A DNA stretch of 64,000 bases, taken from contig CAZPPG010000008.1 of the NCBI GenBank assembly GCA_964588385.1, positions 1 to 64,000 of the forward strand, in the 5' to 3' direction. Source of the stretch: JAHBWV01 sp964588385. Its GTDB lineage: Bacteria; Planctomycetota; Phycisphaerae; Phycisphaerales; UBA1924. The position numbers and the translations under genes were made by a program. The notes under the pieces are model-generated. The model saw only the letters and a program-made list of their open reading frames with translations. It made no database searches and was not told the origin of the DNA. This document shows positions 63,218 through 64,000 of this stretch, in pieces; the first letter of the stretch is position 1; every line of letters begins with the position of its first letter.

Positions 63218-63598
63218 TCAGACCGCGAAGCTCGATCCGCACCCGCAAGATGTCGTCGCGTTCGGGTTGGTGAACACAAACCCACGCCCCATGATCTCAT
63301 CCTTGAAGTCCACCGTTGTGCCGTTCAAGTACAGGAGACTCTTGGGGTCGCAGATGATCTTCACCCCATGCTGCTCGAAAACCTCGTCGGTTTCCTTCTG
63401 CGTCTCCGTGAGATCCAGCACGTAGCTGAATCCGGAGCACCCTCCGCCCTTCACGCCCACCCGGAGGCGGACCTTGTCCGAATCCAGTTCCTGCTGGGTG
63501 ATGATGCTCTTGATCTCTCGCGCCGCAGTCTCCGTCAGAATGACGCCCTGCGTCTGGGAGTCCTGCCCGGCCTGCGGAAGTGTTGTCGAACCTGCCAT
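63218..63598 (-). CDS. A-type iron-sulphur carrier (IscA/HesB family)
   Basis: A-type carriers accept Fe-S clusters from IscU and deliver them to target proteins. The three conserved cysteines are visible: one in GGGCSGF and two in the C-terminal SCGCGSSF. The 126-aa length is normal. ATG 63598 is chosen to match the family N-terminus (GVILTETAAREIKSII); an upstream ATG at 63697 adds unrelated sequence. It lies directly downstream of the iscU fragment, so this is part of an isc-type cluster; the rest of the cluster is outside the window. Confidence 0.9.
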   Translation of the reverse strand: MAGSTTLPQAGQDSQTQGVILTETAAREIKSIITQQELDSDKVRLRVGVKGGGCSGFSYVLDLTETQKETDEVFEQHGVKIICDPKSLLYLNGTTVDFKDEIMGRGFVFTNPNATTSCGCGSSFAV

Positions 63599-63745
63599 GG
63601 CTAACCGCTCCGTTTGGGCGTCGATTGGATGTGCCCTTTCGCCCAGTGCATCACTGTATGCCGGACACCGCCCGTCAAACGCGGGCGCTCGATTCATTGG
63701 ATGCCCGTCGCCCCCTCCCGGTTCGCCCCCGCCGGGACCGGGAAA

Positions 63746-64000
63746 TCAGTGGGTGCCGGCCCTCTCGACCTCCGCCCCGATTCCGTTCTTCTGCTTGTAA
63801 TCAGCGATCGCAGCCCGGATCGCGTCCTCAGCCAGCACCGAGCAGTGGATCTTCACCGGCGGAAGCGACAACTCCTCAACGATCTCGGTGTTCTTGATCG
63901 CCAGACCCTCATCCAGCGTGCGGCCCTTGAGCCACTCCGTCGCCAGCGACGAGGACGCGATCGCAGAGCCGCAGCCGAAGCACTTGAACTTGGCGTCCTC
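63746..64000 (-). CDS. iscU: Fe-S scaffold IscU, C-terminal part (5' end outside window)
   Basis: The frame is open on the minus strand to the window edge, giving 84 C-terminal residues. FGCGSAIASSSLATEW is the IscU second-cysteine motif, and VKIHCSVLAEDAI carries the conserved His and third Cys. IscU is the scaffold on which IscS builds 2Fe-2S clusters. The start and the first cysteine motif are beyond base 64000. It runs in the same direction as the downstream A-type carrier, 147 bases away. Confidence 0.93.
   Translation of the reverse strand, partial: EDAKFKCFGCGSAIASSSLATEWLKGRTLDEGLAIKNTEIVEELSLPPVKIHCSVLAEDAIRAAIADYKQKNGIGAEVERAGTH

Overview
The window is a G+C-rich (by eye mid-60s %) stretch of a bacterial chromosome, almost fully coding, with about 53 protein genes and no rRNA, tRNA, CRISPR array, prophage or insertion sequence that I can recognise. 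The gene content suggests a planctomycete, most likely from the Phycisphaerae side. It has tandem DUF1080 / sialate-esterase secreted proteins, several secreted proteins of kinds I associate with planctomycetes, a Gram-negative envelope (LpxA, OmpH/Skp, TonB- and ExbD-like proteins) and a short primary-type sigma factor. That assignment is inference; no rRNA or other phylogenetic marker was tested.

Layout. 1-3.3 kb: tail of a HAD phosphatase gene, two small hypotheticals and clpX, closed by a clear terminator. 3.3-8.7 kb (minus strand): apparent operon rsfS - aroB - ParA ATPase fused to an AMPK-type glycogen-binding domain - MinD-like protein without a P-loop. 8.7-10.6 kb: two coupled family 2 glycosyltransferases. 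10.6-13.4 kb (minus): nnrE, a bifunctional-nuclease-domain protein and truD. 13.4-18.2 kb: a membrane glycosyltransferase coupled to an ExbD-like protein, a TlpA-like thioredoxin (minus), a TonB-like protein and a small exported protein. 18.2-24.4 kb (minus): coupled addB-addA recombination nuclease genes. 24.5-31.2 kb (plus): WYL-type regulator, a triple cysteine-motif protein, and two secreted multidomain proteins with DUF1080 modules, one also a sialate O-acetylesterase; this looks like a glycan-degradation locus. 31.2-34.5 kb (minus): four overlapping genes (metallo-hydrolase, methyltransferase, glycosyltransferase, HAD phosphatase).

34.5-41.4 kb: lpxA, lipB, an OmpH-like chaperone and a fragment of a division/cell-wall cluster (rsmH, LysM protein, FtsL-like, class B PBP). 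41.5-46 kb (minus): valS and a lipoprotein metalloprotease whose start codon lies inside a heptanucleotide tandem repeat. 46-53.8 kb (plus): TPR protein, large lipoprotein, mdh, CpeT-FKBP fusion, J-domain protein and a polyprenyl-phosphate sugar transferase. 53.8-57.6 kb: mnmG coupled to a Kef-type antiporter. 57.6-61.5 kb: UVR-motif protein (minus), a 375-base regulatory-looking gap, the sigma factor and a large exported protein. 61.5-64 kb: trxB, a tandem-ACT protein, an A-type Fe-S carrier and the 3' part of iscU, cut by the window edge.

Much of the window is housekeeping (protein quality control, aromatic amino acids, tRNA modification, lipoylation, TCA cycle, redox, Fe-S assembly). The unusual material is in domain fusions (ParA-glycogen binding, CpeT-FKBP, esterase-DUF1080-DUF1080, H1-like tail on RsfS), in insertions and microsatellites within valS, and in the heptamer repeat at the protease start codon.
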